DNA of 39,252 nucleotides from JBDHRG01 sp039807445. Its GTDB lineage: Bacteria; Pseudomonadota; Gammaproteobacteria; Competibacterales; Competibacteraceae. This document shows, piece after piece, positions 32,709 to 39,252 of the stretch. Both the position numbers and the translations under genes were made by a program. Every line of letters starts with the position of its first letter. The stretch's first letter is position 1. The notes beneath the pieces were generated by a model, which saw only the letters and a program-made list of their open reading frames with translations, was not told the DNA's origin and ran no database searches. The stretch covers positions 1 to 39,252 of the forward strand of contig JBDHRG010000014.1 of assembly GCA_039807445.1 (NCBI GenBank), read 5' to 3'.

Positions 32709-34403
32709 TCAGGCTGCTGCGTCGACGGCCGCTGCGCGGCGCGCCGCGATGCCGTTGGCCGCGCTCAGCACCGCCTTCAGCGATGCGGTGACGATGTTGG
32801 TGTCGAACCCGACGCCGAACACCGTCTCGCCCCCGCCGTGCTGCACCTCGACGTAGGCCGCCGCGCGCGCATCGGCGCCGCGGCCGAGCGCGTGCTCGTG
32901 GTAGTCGACCAGCTTCAGCTCGAGGCCGCAGCCGCGCGCCAGCGCGTCGACGAAGGCCGCGATCGGGCCGTTACCCTGGCCGCGGATCTCGCGCCGCTCG
33001 CCGGCCACCGTCACCACCGCGTACAGCTCGTCGGCACCGAAGGCCGCCACGTCGCTGTGCTCGGCCAGCGCGAACGGCGCCTCGGCGTCGACGTGGTATT
33101 CGGCTCGGAAGGCTTGCCACAGGTCGGCGGAGGTCTGTTCCTTGCCGGTGCGGTCGGCGATCGCCTGAACCACGCGGCTGAACGCCATCTGCAGCCGGCG
33201 CGGCAGCTGCAGGCCGTGGTCGTGCTCGAGCAGGTACGCCATGCCGCCCTTGCCCGACTGGCTGTTGACGCGGATGATCGCCTCGTAGTCGCAGCCGAGG
33301 TCGGCCGGGTCGATCGGCAGGTACGGCACTTCCCAGATCCCGTCCGGGTCGGCGGCGCGCGCCGCGAAGCCCTTCCTGATCGCGTCCTGGTGCGAGCCCG
33401 AGAAGGCGGTGAACACCAGGTCGCCGCCGTAGGGGTGGCGCGGGTGCACCGGGATCTGGTTGCAGTACTCGACGGTGCGGCGGATCGCCTTGATGTCGGA
33501 GAGATCGAGCCCGGGGTCCACGCCCTGGGTGTACAGGTTCAGCGCCAGCGTCACCAGGTCGACGTTGCCGGTGCGCTCGCCGTTGCCGAACAGGCAGCCC
33601 TCGATGCGGTCGGCGCCGGCCATCAGCGCCAGCTCGGCGGCGGCGACGCCGGTGCCGCGGTCGTTGTGCGGGTGGACGCTGACGATCACCGCATCGCGCC
33701 GGCCGAGGTGGCGGCAGAACCACTCGATCTGGTCGGCGTAGACGTTGGGTGTCGCGACCTCGACCGTCGCCGGCAGGTTCAGGATGCACGGCCGCTCGGG
33801 GCTCGGCTGCCACACGTCGAGCACCGCCTCGCACACTTCGAGCGCGAATTCGGGTTCGGTCGAGCTGAAGGTCTCGGGCGAGTACTCGAAGGTCCAGTCG
33901 GTGTCGGGCTGCTCGGCGGCGCATTCGGCGAACAGGCGCGCGCCGCGGACCGCGAGCTCGATCACCTCCCGACGGCTCATGCCGAACACGGTGCGGCGGA
34001 AGGCCGGCGCGATGGCGTTGTACAGGTGCACAATCGCGCGCCGGGCGCCGCGCAGCGACTCGAAGGTACGGCGGATCAGGTCTTCGCGCGACTGCGTCAG
34101 CGCCTGGATGGCGACGTCGTCGGGGATCGCGTCGCCCTCGATCAGGCTGCGGACGAAGTCGAAGTCGGTCTGCGACGCCGACGGGAAGGCGACCTCGATC
34201 TGCTCGAAGCCCATGCGCACCAGCAGATCGAACAGGCGGCGCTTGCGTGCGCCGTTCATCGGCTCGATCAGCGCCTGGTTGCCGTCGCGCAGATCGGAGC
34301 TGCACCAGATCGGCGCGCGCTCGATCGTGCGCGAGGGCCACTGGCGATCGGCCAGGGCGACGGTGCCGAAGGGGCGGTACTTGCGTTCGGGGTTCTGGAT
34401 CAT
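32709..34403 (-). CDS. leuA: 2-isopropylmalate synthase LeuA (long form)
   Basis: LeuA, 564 residues, the first committed enzyme of leucine synthesis, joining acetyl-CoA and 2-ketoisovalerate. The TIM-barrel catalytic domain shows CSSDLRDGNQALIEPM (metal-binding R-D-G-N-Q), VAFPSASQTDFDFVR, VSVHPHNDRGTGVAAAELAL (metal-binding H-x-H) and GCLFGNGERTGNVDLVTL. The C-terminal part (VVTVAGERREIRGQGNGPIAAFVDAL onward) is the regulatory leucine-binding domain for feedback inhibition. Length and the RKYRPF N-terminus put it in the long form typical of many proteobacteria and actinobacteria. Start ATG 34403; the ribosome site is weak (AAGCGAA). About 460 bp lie between it and the divergent gene at 34867, including a candidate leader peptide. 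Confidence 0.96.
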   Translation of the reverse strand: MIQNPERKYRPFGTVALADRQWPSRTIERAPIWCSSDLRDGNQALIEPMNGARKRRLFDLLVRMGFEQIEVAFPSASQTDFDFVRSLIEGDAIPDDVAIQALTQSREDLIRRTFESLRGARRAIVHLYNAIAPAFRRTVFGMSRREVIELAVRGARLFAECAAEQPDTDWTFEYSPETFSSTEPEFALEVCEAVLDVWQPSPERPCILNLPATVEVATPNVYADQIEWFCRHLGRRDAVIVSVHPHNDRGTGVAAAELALMAGADRIEGCLFGNGERTGNVDLVTLALNLYTQGVDPGLDLSDIKAIRRTVEYCNQIPVHPRHPYGGDLVFTAFSGSHQDAIRKGFAARAADPDGIWEVPYLPIDPADLGCDYEAIIRVNSQSGKGGMAYLLEHDHGLQLPRRLQMAFSRVVQAIADRTGKEQTSADLWQAFRAEYHVDAEAPFALAEHSDVAAFGADELYAVVTVAGERREIRGQGNGPIAAFVDALARGCGLELKLVDYHEHALGRGADARAAAYVEVQHGGGETVFGVGFDTNIVTASLKAVLSAANGIAARRAAAVDAAA

Positions 34404-34626
34404 TTCGCTTGCTCGCTGCGTCGGGTGACTCGAACGGAGGTCACGGCGCGGACGTGACCGGCCATCGGGCTGCCGTCAGGCCCGACGGCCGCGGCGCAGT
34501 CGCAGCGAGCGATCGAAACGCGAAGCGTAGTCGAAGCGGTTGGGGCGATACGGGGGACGTTCGAAAGGCATGGGATCAAAGCTCGGTAGCCGGACACGCG
34601 GTGCGAAACAGCAACCCCGACCCCCC

Positions 34627-34680
34627 TCAGGAGGCCGGGTGGCGCAGTCGCAGCGTATTGGCTATCGGTTTCGTGATCAT
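34627..34680 (-). CDS. Candidate leader peptide upstream of leuA
   Basis: A 17-codon frame, MITKPIANTLRLRHPAS, on the leuA strand, 223 bp before the leuA start. It contains CTG CGA CTG CGC near its end. The 15-bp sequence covering these codons (34641-34655 on the plus strand) is repeated exactly at 34493-34507, and a 6-bp hairpin (34472-34477 with 34484-34489) follows closer to leuA. A TTGACA on the minus strand (34717-34712) could be a -35 element. Only two Leu codons and no T-tailed terminator are present, so attenuation is a suggestion only. The rest of the gap shows nothing else on this strand. Confidence 0.35.
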   Translation of the reverse strand: MITKPIANTLRLRHPAS

Positions 34681-34792
34681 GATAGCTACCAGACCACAGG
34701 CCGCCGGGACGTGTCAAGCCCGGGCAAGGGGAGGAGGCCGAGGATCGTGACGCTGGCGCTGCTCGCCGTGCGCTGCGGCCAGCGTCGGGCGC

Positions 34793-34820
34793 TTGCCGGC
34801 CCTGCGCCGCTTGCTAGAGT
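34793..34820 (+). promoter_or_regulatory. Possible promoter of the 34867-38428 cluster
   Basis: TTGCCG (34793-34798) and TAGAGT (34815-34820) are spaced 16 bp apart, matching the sigma70 hexamers at four positions each, 47 bp before the GTG start. A 9-bp inverted repeat, GACGCTGGC (34749-34757) with GCCAGCGTC (34778-34786), lies just upstream and could be an operator or the end of another transcript. Confidence 0.35.
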
Positions 34821-34866
34821 CTGGCGGTGAACGCCGGCAGCCGCGGCCGGTCTCGAGGGGGGCGGT

Positions 34867-36147
34867 GTGGATGAGGAGCGGATCTATCTGACGCTACTGA
34901 TCGTCAGCCCCGAGCTCGACCGCGACGCGCTGAGCGCCGTGCTGCAGCAGGGCGGGGAGGCTGCCTTGCGCTGGCACCTGGCCGACGACATCAACTTCGG
35001 CGCGATCTACCGACGCGCCTACCGCTTCTACTACAACGACTTCTTCGTCCGGCGGCTGGACTGGTCGTACCTGGGCTGCCTGCACGAGGACCTGCCGCAC
35101 GGCGTCGGCAGCATCCGCATCGACTTCGTGCTGCACGACGCCGAGCCGCTGGCGCTGCGTGCGCTGCACATCCACATCGCACCGCGGGACTGGGTTCCGC
35201 TGCCCGCCGGCGAGCGGGAGCGCTGCTTCAAGCAGCTCGCCGAGCTGGTGCGCACGGCGCTCTATTCGCCCGGGCGGACCGATGCCGCGATCCCGGCGGG
35301 GGTCGGCCGGGTGCTGGCGTGGCTGCGGGCCAGAACCGAGAACAAGCGCAGCTTCGGCCTCGGCTACAGCAGCTACGCCTACTTCTCGTGGTGCACGCTC
35401 GCCGACGCGCGCTTCGCGTCGCACCGGCACGAGCATGCCGTCGACGTCTACCGCCTGCTCTACCTGCACGGCGACAACATCGACGCCGGCGTGGCCGGGC
35501 ATTGCCTCGACGCGCAGCAGTACGCGTCGACCGATTTCTTCCGCAACTACTTCCAGCCCGGGGCGATCGTGTCGGTGTCGAAGCCGCACGCGCGCGAACT
35601 GTACGCCGAACACCGGGACTGGTTCCTGCCGGCGATGCGGCGCGACGAGGGGCTGTGGCGCGGCGACCGGGCCGTGCGGATCGAGCGGGCACAGCGGCGC
35701 GGCGACGAACCCTACGACTGGACGCCCGAGTACCCGCCGCTGCGCTACATGGGACTGCTGTCGCTCGAGTTCGCCGGCTTCTACGAAGAGACCCTGCGCG
35801 GCATCCACGATCGGCTGCTGCTGATGTGGGAGCGTTCGCTGCGCCACGGCGACCGCTTCGCGGCCAACGGCCGGGGGGGGCGGGTCTGGGGCGCGTCGCT
35901 GGAGCTGATTCGAGCCTTGCTGCGGTTCCCGGAGCTGATGCGGCTCGAGCTGCGCTACGCCCGCGTCAACAACTTCGAGTACCTGCGGCTGCCGATCGCT
36001 CGGGAGATCGTCGACCGGCTGATCGACGCCAAGCTGCAGCGCAACGTCGCCGACAACATCGCTGCGCTGAAGACCAGCAGCCTCAACGCGCTGCTGTTCG
36101 TGCTGACGGTGATCGCGACGGTCGCGACGCTGGTCTCGCTGCTGTGA
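34867..36147 (+). CDS. Unknown protein with a single C-terminal membrane anchor
   Basis: A 426-residue protein that I do not recognise. It has no signal peptide. The first 400 residues look soluble and are rich in aromatic and charged residues (for example YRRAYRFYYNDFFVRRLDWSYL and GLGYSSYAYFSWCTL). A helical stretch (YARVNNFEYLRLPIAREIVDRLIDAKLQRNVADNIAAL) leads into one membrane helix at the very end (LNALLFVLTVIATVATLVSLL). The end loosely recalls the helix-into-membrane passage of CorA-type proteins, but the second helix and the GMN motif are absent. It is first in a plus-strand cluster with a glycosyltransferase 18 bp downstream. Start GTG 34867 with GAGGGGGGCGG upstream. Function unknown; a membrane-tethered partner of the sugar enzymes is possible. 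Confidence 0.75.
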   Translation: MDEERIYLTLLIVSPELDRDALSAVLQQGGEAALRWHLADDINFGAIYRRAYRFYYNDFFVRRLDWSYLGCLHEDLPHGVGSIRIDFVLHDAEPLALRALHIHIAPRDWVPLPAGERERCFKQLAELVRTALYSPGRTDAAIPAGVGRVLAWLRARTENKRSFGLGYSSYAYFSWCTLADARFASHRHEHAVDVYRLLYLHGDNIDAGVAGHCLDAQQYASTDFFRNYFQPGAIVSVSKPHARELYAEHRDWFLPAMRRDEGLWRGDRAVRIERAQRRGDEPYDWTPEYPPLRYMGLLSLEFAGFYEETLRGIHDRLLLMWERSLRHGDRFAANGRGGRVWGASLELIRALLRFPELMRLELRYARVNNFEYLRLPIAREIVDRLIDAKLQRNVADNIAALKTSSLNALLFVLTVIATVATLVSLL

Positions 36148-36165
36148 AGTAGCGGCGGGCAGGAG

Positions 36166-37329
36166 ATGCGGATCCTGCTGCTGACCTCGGAGTATCCGCC
36201 CTTCGCCTGGGGCGGGCTGGGGCGTTACGCGCACGAGATCGTCCGCGCCGGCGCCGACGGGCTGCGCTTCGACGTGCTGAACGTGCCCGGCTACTGCCTC
36301 GAGTCGGCGCCGGCCGCATTCGAGTGCATCGCCGCCGACGAGGGTGGAAGCCGCGTCTGGCACGTGCTGGACCCGCAGTATTGCGCCTGCTTCGCGGACC
36401 CGCCGGATCACGCCGCTTATCTGGCGCGGGCGCGGGTCTTGGCCGACTGGTTCCACGCCGGCGGCGGGGGCGGCTACGACGCGGTCTATGCGCAGGATTT
36501 CTACAACGTGGCGATCGCCTACTTCCTGCAGGCCGGCGGCTGCGCCCGGCGGCTGGTGGCGGCCTGTCACCTGCCGCTGTCGGCGCGCTTCTCGTACTTC
36601 GACAAGGCGGTTTCCGAGGACTTCCAGCAGCGGCTCGAGAGCGCCCTGGTCCGCGTCGCGGCGAAGATCGCGGTGCCTTCGGAGTTCACCCGGCGTTCGC
36701 TGGCGCGGATCTACAGCGTGCCGCCCGGGCGCGTGGTGGTCTGCCCGCTCGGCGTCGGCCCCGGCAGCGAGCCGGCCGGTGCCGGCGGCCCGTGGCTGCG
36801 GCTGCTCAGCGTCGGGCGCTTCACCGATCAGAAGGGCTTCCAGTACCTGGCGCCGGTGCTGGGCGGGCTGCGCGCGCGCGGGATCCGCGCCCGCCTGACG
36901 CTGGTCGGCCGCGGGTCGCGCGAAAACGCGGTGCTCGCGCGCCTGCGCGCGGCCGGGGTGATCGACGACGTCGACCACCTCCGCGGCGTCGGCGCCGAGG
37001 CGGTCTTCGGCCTCTACGCCGGCGCCGACGTCTACCTGTCGACCTCGGCGCACGAGACCTTCGGCCTCGCGATCCTCGAGGCGATGGCGTGCGGGTGCGT
37101 TCCGGTGTGCTTCGCGGTGGGCGCGATCCCGGAGCTGGTCGAGCACGGCGTCACCGGCTACCTGGTCGAGCCCAACGACGTCGACGGCCTGCTCGAGCGG
37201 ATCGCCGCGCTCGCCGCGGACCCGACCCTGCGTCGCGCGATGGCGGCGAACTGCCGGCAGCGCGCCGCCGGCTTCACCTGGCAGCGGCACCTGCGTCTGC
37301 TGGAGCAGGCCGTGTTCCGGGAGGGCTGA
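36166..37329 (+). CDS. Glycosyltransferase family 4 (GT-B)
   Basis: A 387-residue GT-B glycosyltransferase of family GT4. The N-terminal Rossmann domain starts ILLLTSEYPPFAWGGLGRYAHEI, the glycine-rich acceptor/donor loop seen in glycogen synthase and sucrose-phosphate synthase relatives. The C-terminal domain has LLSVGRFTDQKGFQYLAPVL, the variable VVCPLGVGPG, and the nucleotide-sugar motif E-x7-E within STSAHETFGLAILEAMACG, followed by GAIPELVEHGVTGYLVEPND. It is cytoplasmic with a retaining mechanism; donor and acceptor sugars are not visible. The Shine-Dalgarno AGGAG abuts the ATG directly, an unusually short spacing. The GH57-like gene follows 4 bp later. Confidence 0.92.
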   Translation: MRILLLTSEYPPFAWGGLGRYAHEIVRAGADGLRFDVLNVPGYCLESAPAAFECIAADEGGSRVWHVLDPQYCACFADPPDHAAYLARARVLADWFHAGGGGGYDAVYAQDFYNVAIAYFLQAGGCARRLVAACHLPLSARFSYFDKAVSEDFQQRLESALVRVAAKIAVPSEFTRRSLARIYSVPPGRVVVCPLGVGPGSEPAGAGGPWLRLLSVGRFTDQKGFQYLAPVLGGLRARGIRARLTLVGRGSRENAVLARLRAAGVIDDVDHLRGVGAEAVFGLYAGADVYLSTSAHETFGLAILEAMACGCVPVCFAVGAIPELVEHGVTGYLVEPNDVDGLLERIAALAADPTLRRAMAANCRQRAAGFTWQRHLRLLEQAVFREG

Positions 37330-37333
37330 GCCC

Positions 37334-38428
37334 GTGTCGAAGATCGCGCTGTGCTGGTACTACCATCTGCCGTCGATCGCGAGCGACGCCGAGCTGAGCG
37401 AGCTCGCGCGCGAGAGCCTGGCGCCCCTGCTCGCCATCCACGCGAAGCTCGGCCTGCCGTTGACGCTGGCGATCACCGGCAGTCTGCTCGAGCGGATCGG
37501 GCGGCGCGAGCCGCGGCTCCACCGGACCCTGGCGGCGCGGGTCGAAGCGGGGGGCGTCGAGCTGGCCGGCACGTTCCAGCACGAGATCTTCCCGCCGGCG
37601 GTTCCGTACCGCCACCTGCTGGCGCACCTCGAGCGCGACCGCGAGGCCAAGGCCGCCCTGGCGGGAAGGGCCCCGACGACCTTCCACCCGCCCAACTTCA
37701 CCTGGGTGGCGCTGCTCGGGCGGATCCTGGGTGCCAGCGGCTTCGAGCGCGTGCTGCTGCACCAGGAGCACTTCACGCTGTGCCACGCGACCCAGACCTG
37801 GCGCTGGGACCCGGAACCGACCCAGGCGCTGCGCAGCGTGCTACTGGACACCACGCTGGATGCGCGTGAGCGCCGGCTCCCGCACCGCCATCCGGTCGAG
37901 CTGGGCGGCGAGCGCCGGGAGCTGACGGTGCTGTTCCGGGACTTCGAGCTGGTCAGGCGCCTGAGCTTCGGCACCGAGGGGGCGATCCATCGGCCGCTCG
38001 ACGGACGGGCCCTGGACGAGGCCATCGCCCTGGCGCGCGCGCGCCTCGACGAGGGGAGCCCGGTCGTGCTCGCCGACGACGGCGACCGGGTCAACGCGAT
38101 CTCGCTGTCGGCCTACGAGCGTTTCCTCGAGGGCCTGCCGGCGTCGGCGTTCGGCACGGTCCGCGGCCTGCCCGCCGACGCGAGCCGCGAGCTGGCCTAC
38201 ATCCCCTCGTACTCGATCGCCCCGCTGCAGGCGTTCTGGCTCGGCGACCTGGACGCCGTGCACTACCTCGCCCTGCTCGGCGAGCTCTACGCGCTCGAGG
38301 CGCGGGGCGAGGTCGAAGCCGACGAACTGCTCGAGCTCGAAGACGTGTTCTTCCTGTTCTGGAAGGTCCACGCCCGCAAGCAGGCCTACCTGGACCGCGT
38401 GCACGCGCTGCTGGCGCGGCGGCGGTGA
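37334..38428 (+). CDS. GH57-like (beta/alpha)7-barrel protein with altered active site
   Basis: A 364-residue protein with the layout of glycoside hydrolase family 57 and related polysaccharide deacetylases: CWYYHLPS at the N-terminus (GH57 H-x-P region), LPLTLAITGSLLERI, then VELAGTFQHEIFPPAVPYRHLL (equivalent of the G-x-x-x-H-x-I-x-P-L region), TFHPPNFTW and VVLADDGDRVNAISLSAYERFLEGLP. In active GH57 enzymes the fourth region is W-x-P-E with the nucleophile Glu and the later region D-G-E; here they read H-P-P-N and D-G-D, so it may be inactive as a hydrolase or act differently. Start GTG 37334, 4 bp after the GT4 gene. The pair with GT4 suggests alpha-glucan or polysaccharide metabolism. 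Confidence 0.75.
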   Translation: MSKIALCWYYHLPSIASDAELSELARESLAPLLAIHAKLGLPLTLAITGSLLERIGRREPRLHRTLAARVEAGGVELAGTFQHEIFPPAVPYRHLLAHLERDREAKAALAGRAPTTFHPPNFTWVALLGRILGASGFERVLLHQEHFTLCHATQTWRWDPEPTQALRSVLLDTTLDARERRLPHRHPVELGGERRELTVLFRDFELVRRLSFGTEGAIHRPLDGRALDEAIALARARLDEGSPVVLADDGDRVNAISLSAYERFLEGLPASAFGTVRGLPADASRELAYIPSYSIAPLQAFWLGDLDAVHYLALLGELYALEARGEVEADELLELEDVFFLFWKVHARKQAYLDRVHALLARRR

Positions 38429-38446
38429 GGACGCCGCCGGAAAAGT

Positions 38447-38622
38447 TCAGATCCCTTCGACATCCATGCCGTGCTCGGCCAGCCAGGTCTTGCGCTGGGC
38501 GAAGTCGGGCATCGCGCGCTCGACGCGCCGCCAGAACTCCGGCGTGTGGTGCGGCTGGTGCAGGTGGGCGATCTCGTGCACCACCACGTACTCGGCGATC
38601 GGCGCCGGCAGCAGGTGCGGTG
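38447..38622 (-). pseudogene. YgjP/DUF45-type metallopeptidase, C-terminal remnant
   Basis: About 58 codons of the C-terminal end of a YgjP-like zinc metallopeptidase, reading LLPAPIAEYVVVHEIAHLH, then HHTPEFWRRVERAMPDF and ending MDVEGI. The zinc motif H-E-I-A-H and the third ligand His before T-P-E-F-W are present. Homology stops near 38620, and the sequence beyond (38623-38718) belongs to neither neighbour. The N-terminal two thirds of the gene are missing, so it is a broken gene cut by insertion of mobile DNA, unless the rest lies elsewhere. Confidence 0.8.
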
Positions 38623-38718
38623 GCTCCGGTGGACTGGACAGCTACCGGGTCGGAATAAGCTAAGGCCGGTGGCCGGGGGTTGGTTTTGACTTTCCCGGAT
38701 TTTATTCAAAACGGTTCG

Positions 38719-39172
38719 ATCGCGGCGGCGCTGGCTCGTGCCCACGGCGGCGGCTGGCTGCCGCAGGAGCTGCAGGCCCGGCGCGCGCAACTGCGTCAGG
38801 GCCAGGCGAGCCTCGTCCGCCAACGGGAGCGCCTGACCGAGGCCTATCTGCTCGCGGTGATCCCGCTGCCCGAGTACCAGCGCCGGCGCCGGGCGCTGGA
38901 GCAGCGGCTCGAGGGGCTGGCCGCGCAGGCCGCGCGGCTGGAAGTGCAGGTCGATCGGCAGGCACAGCTCGTGGGCTGGGTCGGCTCGGCCGAGGCCTTC
39001 TGCCAGCGCATCCGCGCCGGGCTCGCCGGCGCCGACTTCGCGCAAAAGCGGCAACTGGTGGAACTGCTGATCGACCGCGTGCTGGTCGCCAACGCTGCCG
39101 TCGAGATCCGCTACGTCATCCCGCTCAGCCCCGAGCGCGAGCGGGTGCGTTTTTGTCTATTGCGTAAAGACT
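38719..39172 (+). pseudogene. Large serine recombinase, C-terminal fragment
   Basis: An open frame of about 151 codons matching the C-terminal coiled-coil part of large serine recombinases of transposon or phage type: ALARAHGGGWLPQELQARR, then the heptad-rich LRQGQASLVRQRERLTEAYL, IPLPEYQRRRRALEQRLEGL, and the end FAQKRQLVELLIDRVLV ... VEIRYVIPLSPERERVRFC. The catalytic resolvase domain and zinc ribbon are absent and an in-frame stop lies at 38656-38658, so it cannot be functional. Its end runs into the fragment at 39157; the boundary, about 39160-39175, cannot be set exactly. Confidence 0.78.
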
Positions 39173-39252
39173 CTTTCGATCTGCCAGCGCGCGCGATACC
39201 AGCGGATCTTCTCCGCCGCCGCCGCCAGGGTCGTCACCGTCAGGTTGGTCAG
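39157..39252 (-). mobile_element. IS4-type transposase fragment (runs off window edge)
   Basis: Thirty-one codons on the minus strand, LTNLTVTTLAAAAEKIRWY followed by RARWQIERVFTQ and a stop. The motif Y-R-x-R-W-Q-I-E is the conserved Y-(2)-R-(3)-E region of IS4-family DDE transposases, which carries the third catalytic acid (E). In intact proteins another 60 or more residues follow, so this copy is truncated right after the motif. The N-terminal part lies beyond the window. It abuts the recombinase fragment. Confidence 0.7.

Noticed and set aside
34400..34717. A 105-codon minus-strand frame overlapping the leuA start region
   Set aside because: No recognisable domain, composition typical of a chance frame, and it overlaps leuA; only the short 17-codon frame in another phase is kept, as a candidate leader.

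Overview
The window is about 39 kb of GC-rich DNA, roughly 70% G+C by eye, with tightly packed genes, many ATGA or TGATG overlaps, and some GTG and TTG starts. The gene set suggests a free-living aerobic proteobacterium, most likely a beta- or gammaproteobacterium. It includes Rrf2-SufBCDSU-SufT, a FadE/FadJ/FadI beta-oxidation set with a FabR-type regulator, dadRAX, a long-form LeuA, Prc protease, BrnTA and HipBA modules, and a PEP-CTERM protein. A genus cannot be named from sequence alone.

Layout. Positions 1-4739 hold the end of an L-lactate permease, two alpha/beta hydrolases, an AEC carrier, a DUF2237 protein, an EamA exporter and a HAD phosphatase. Positions 4776-10944 are a complete SUF iron-sulfur assembly operon: a three-cysteine Rrf2 sensor behind a palindromic operator, then sufB, sufC, sufD, sufS, a 21-codon relic or relay ORF, sufU and sufT. 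Positions 11007-14742 form a small defence or stress island of three toxin-antitoxin modules (hipBA, brnTA and a RelE-like toxin with an XRE antitoxin) around a hotdog thioesterase. Positions 14954-20845 carry a NYN nuclease with a cold-shock-like tail, the Prc protease and, convergent with it, a large M16C zinc peptidase.

Positions 20923-21519 hold a structured repeat, a small membrane protein, a terminator and tRNA-Ala(GGC). Positions 21601-28379 are the fatty-acid block fadI, fadJ and fadE on the minus strand, with fabR divergent. Positions 28536-31635 are the alanine catabolic locus dadR, dadA and dadX. Then come a second copy of the structured repeat, a PEP-CTERM secreted protein, leuA on the minus strand, and a three-gene plus-strand cluster: an unknown tail-anchored protein, a GT4 glycosyltransferase and a GH57-like protein. 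The right edge (38447-39252) is a scar of broken pieces: a YgjP-type metallopeptidase tail, a serine recombinase C-terminus and an IS4-type transposase fragment.

The most unusual content lies between genes. (1) An intergenic element of about 135 bp occurs twice in opposite orientation. Its interior is about 95% identical, but its 22-bp outer stems differ in sequence while each pairs perfectly with its own partner, and an internal hairpin also shows a compensated base pair. (2) Two gene junctions carry inverted arrays of 7-bp repeats. One is a matched 8 + 8 array between the stop codons of fabR and dadR that would fold into a stem of at least 56 bp, fully paired (with G-U wobbles) only in the fabR-strand RNA. 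(3) Three operator-like palindromes in front of hipBA are spaced exactly 50 bp centre to centre, one of them inside the hipB coding sequence. (4) A miniature duplicated sufU start is threaded by overlapping stop/start codons between sufS and sufU.
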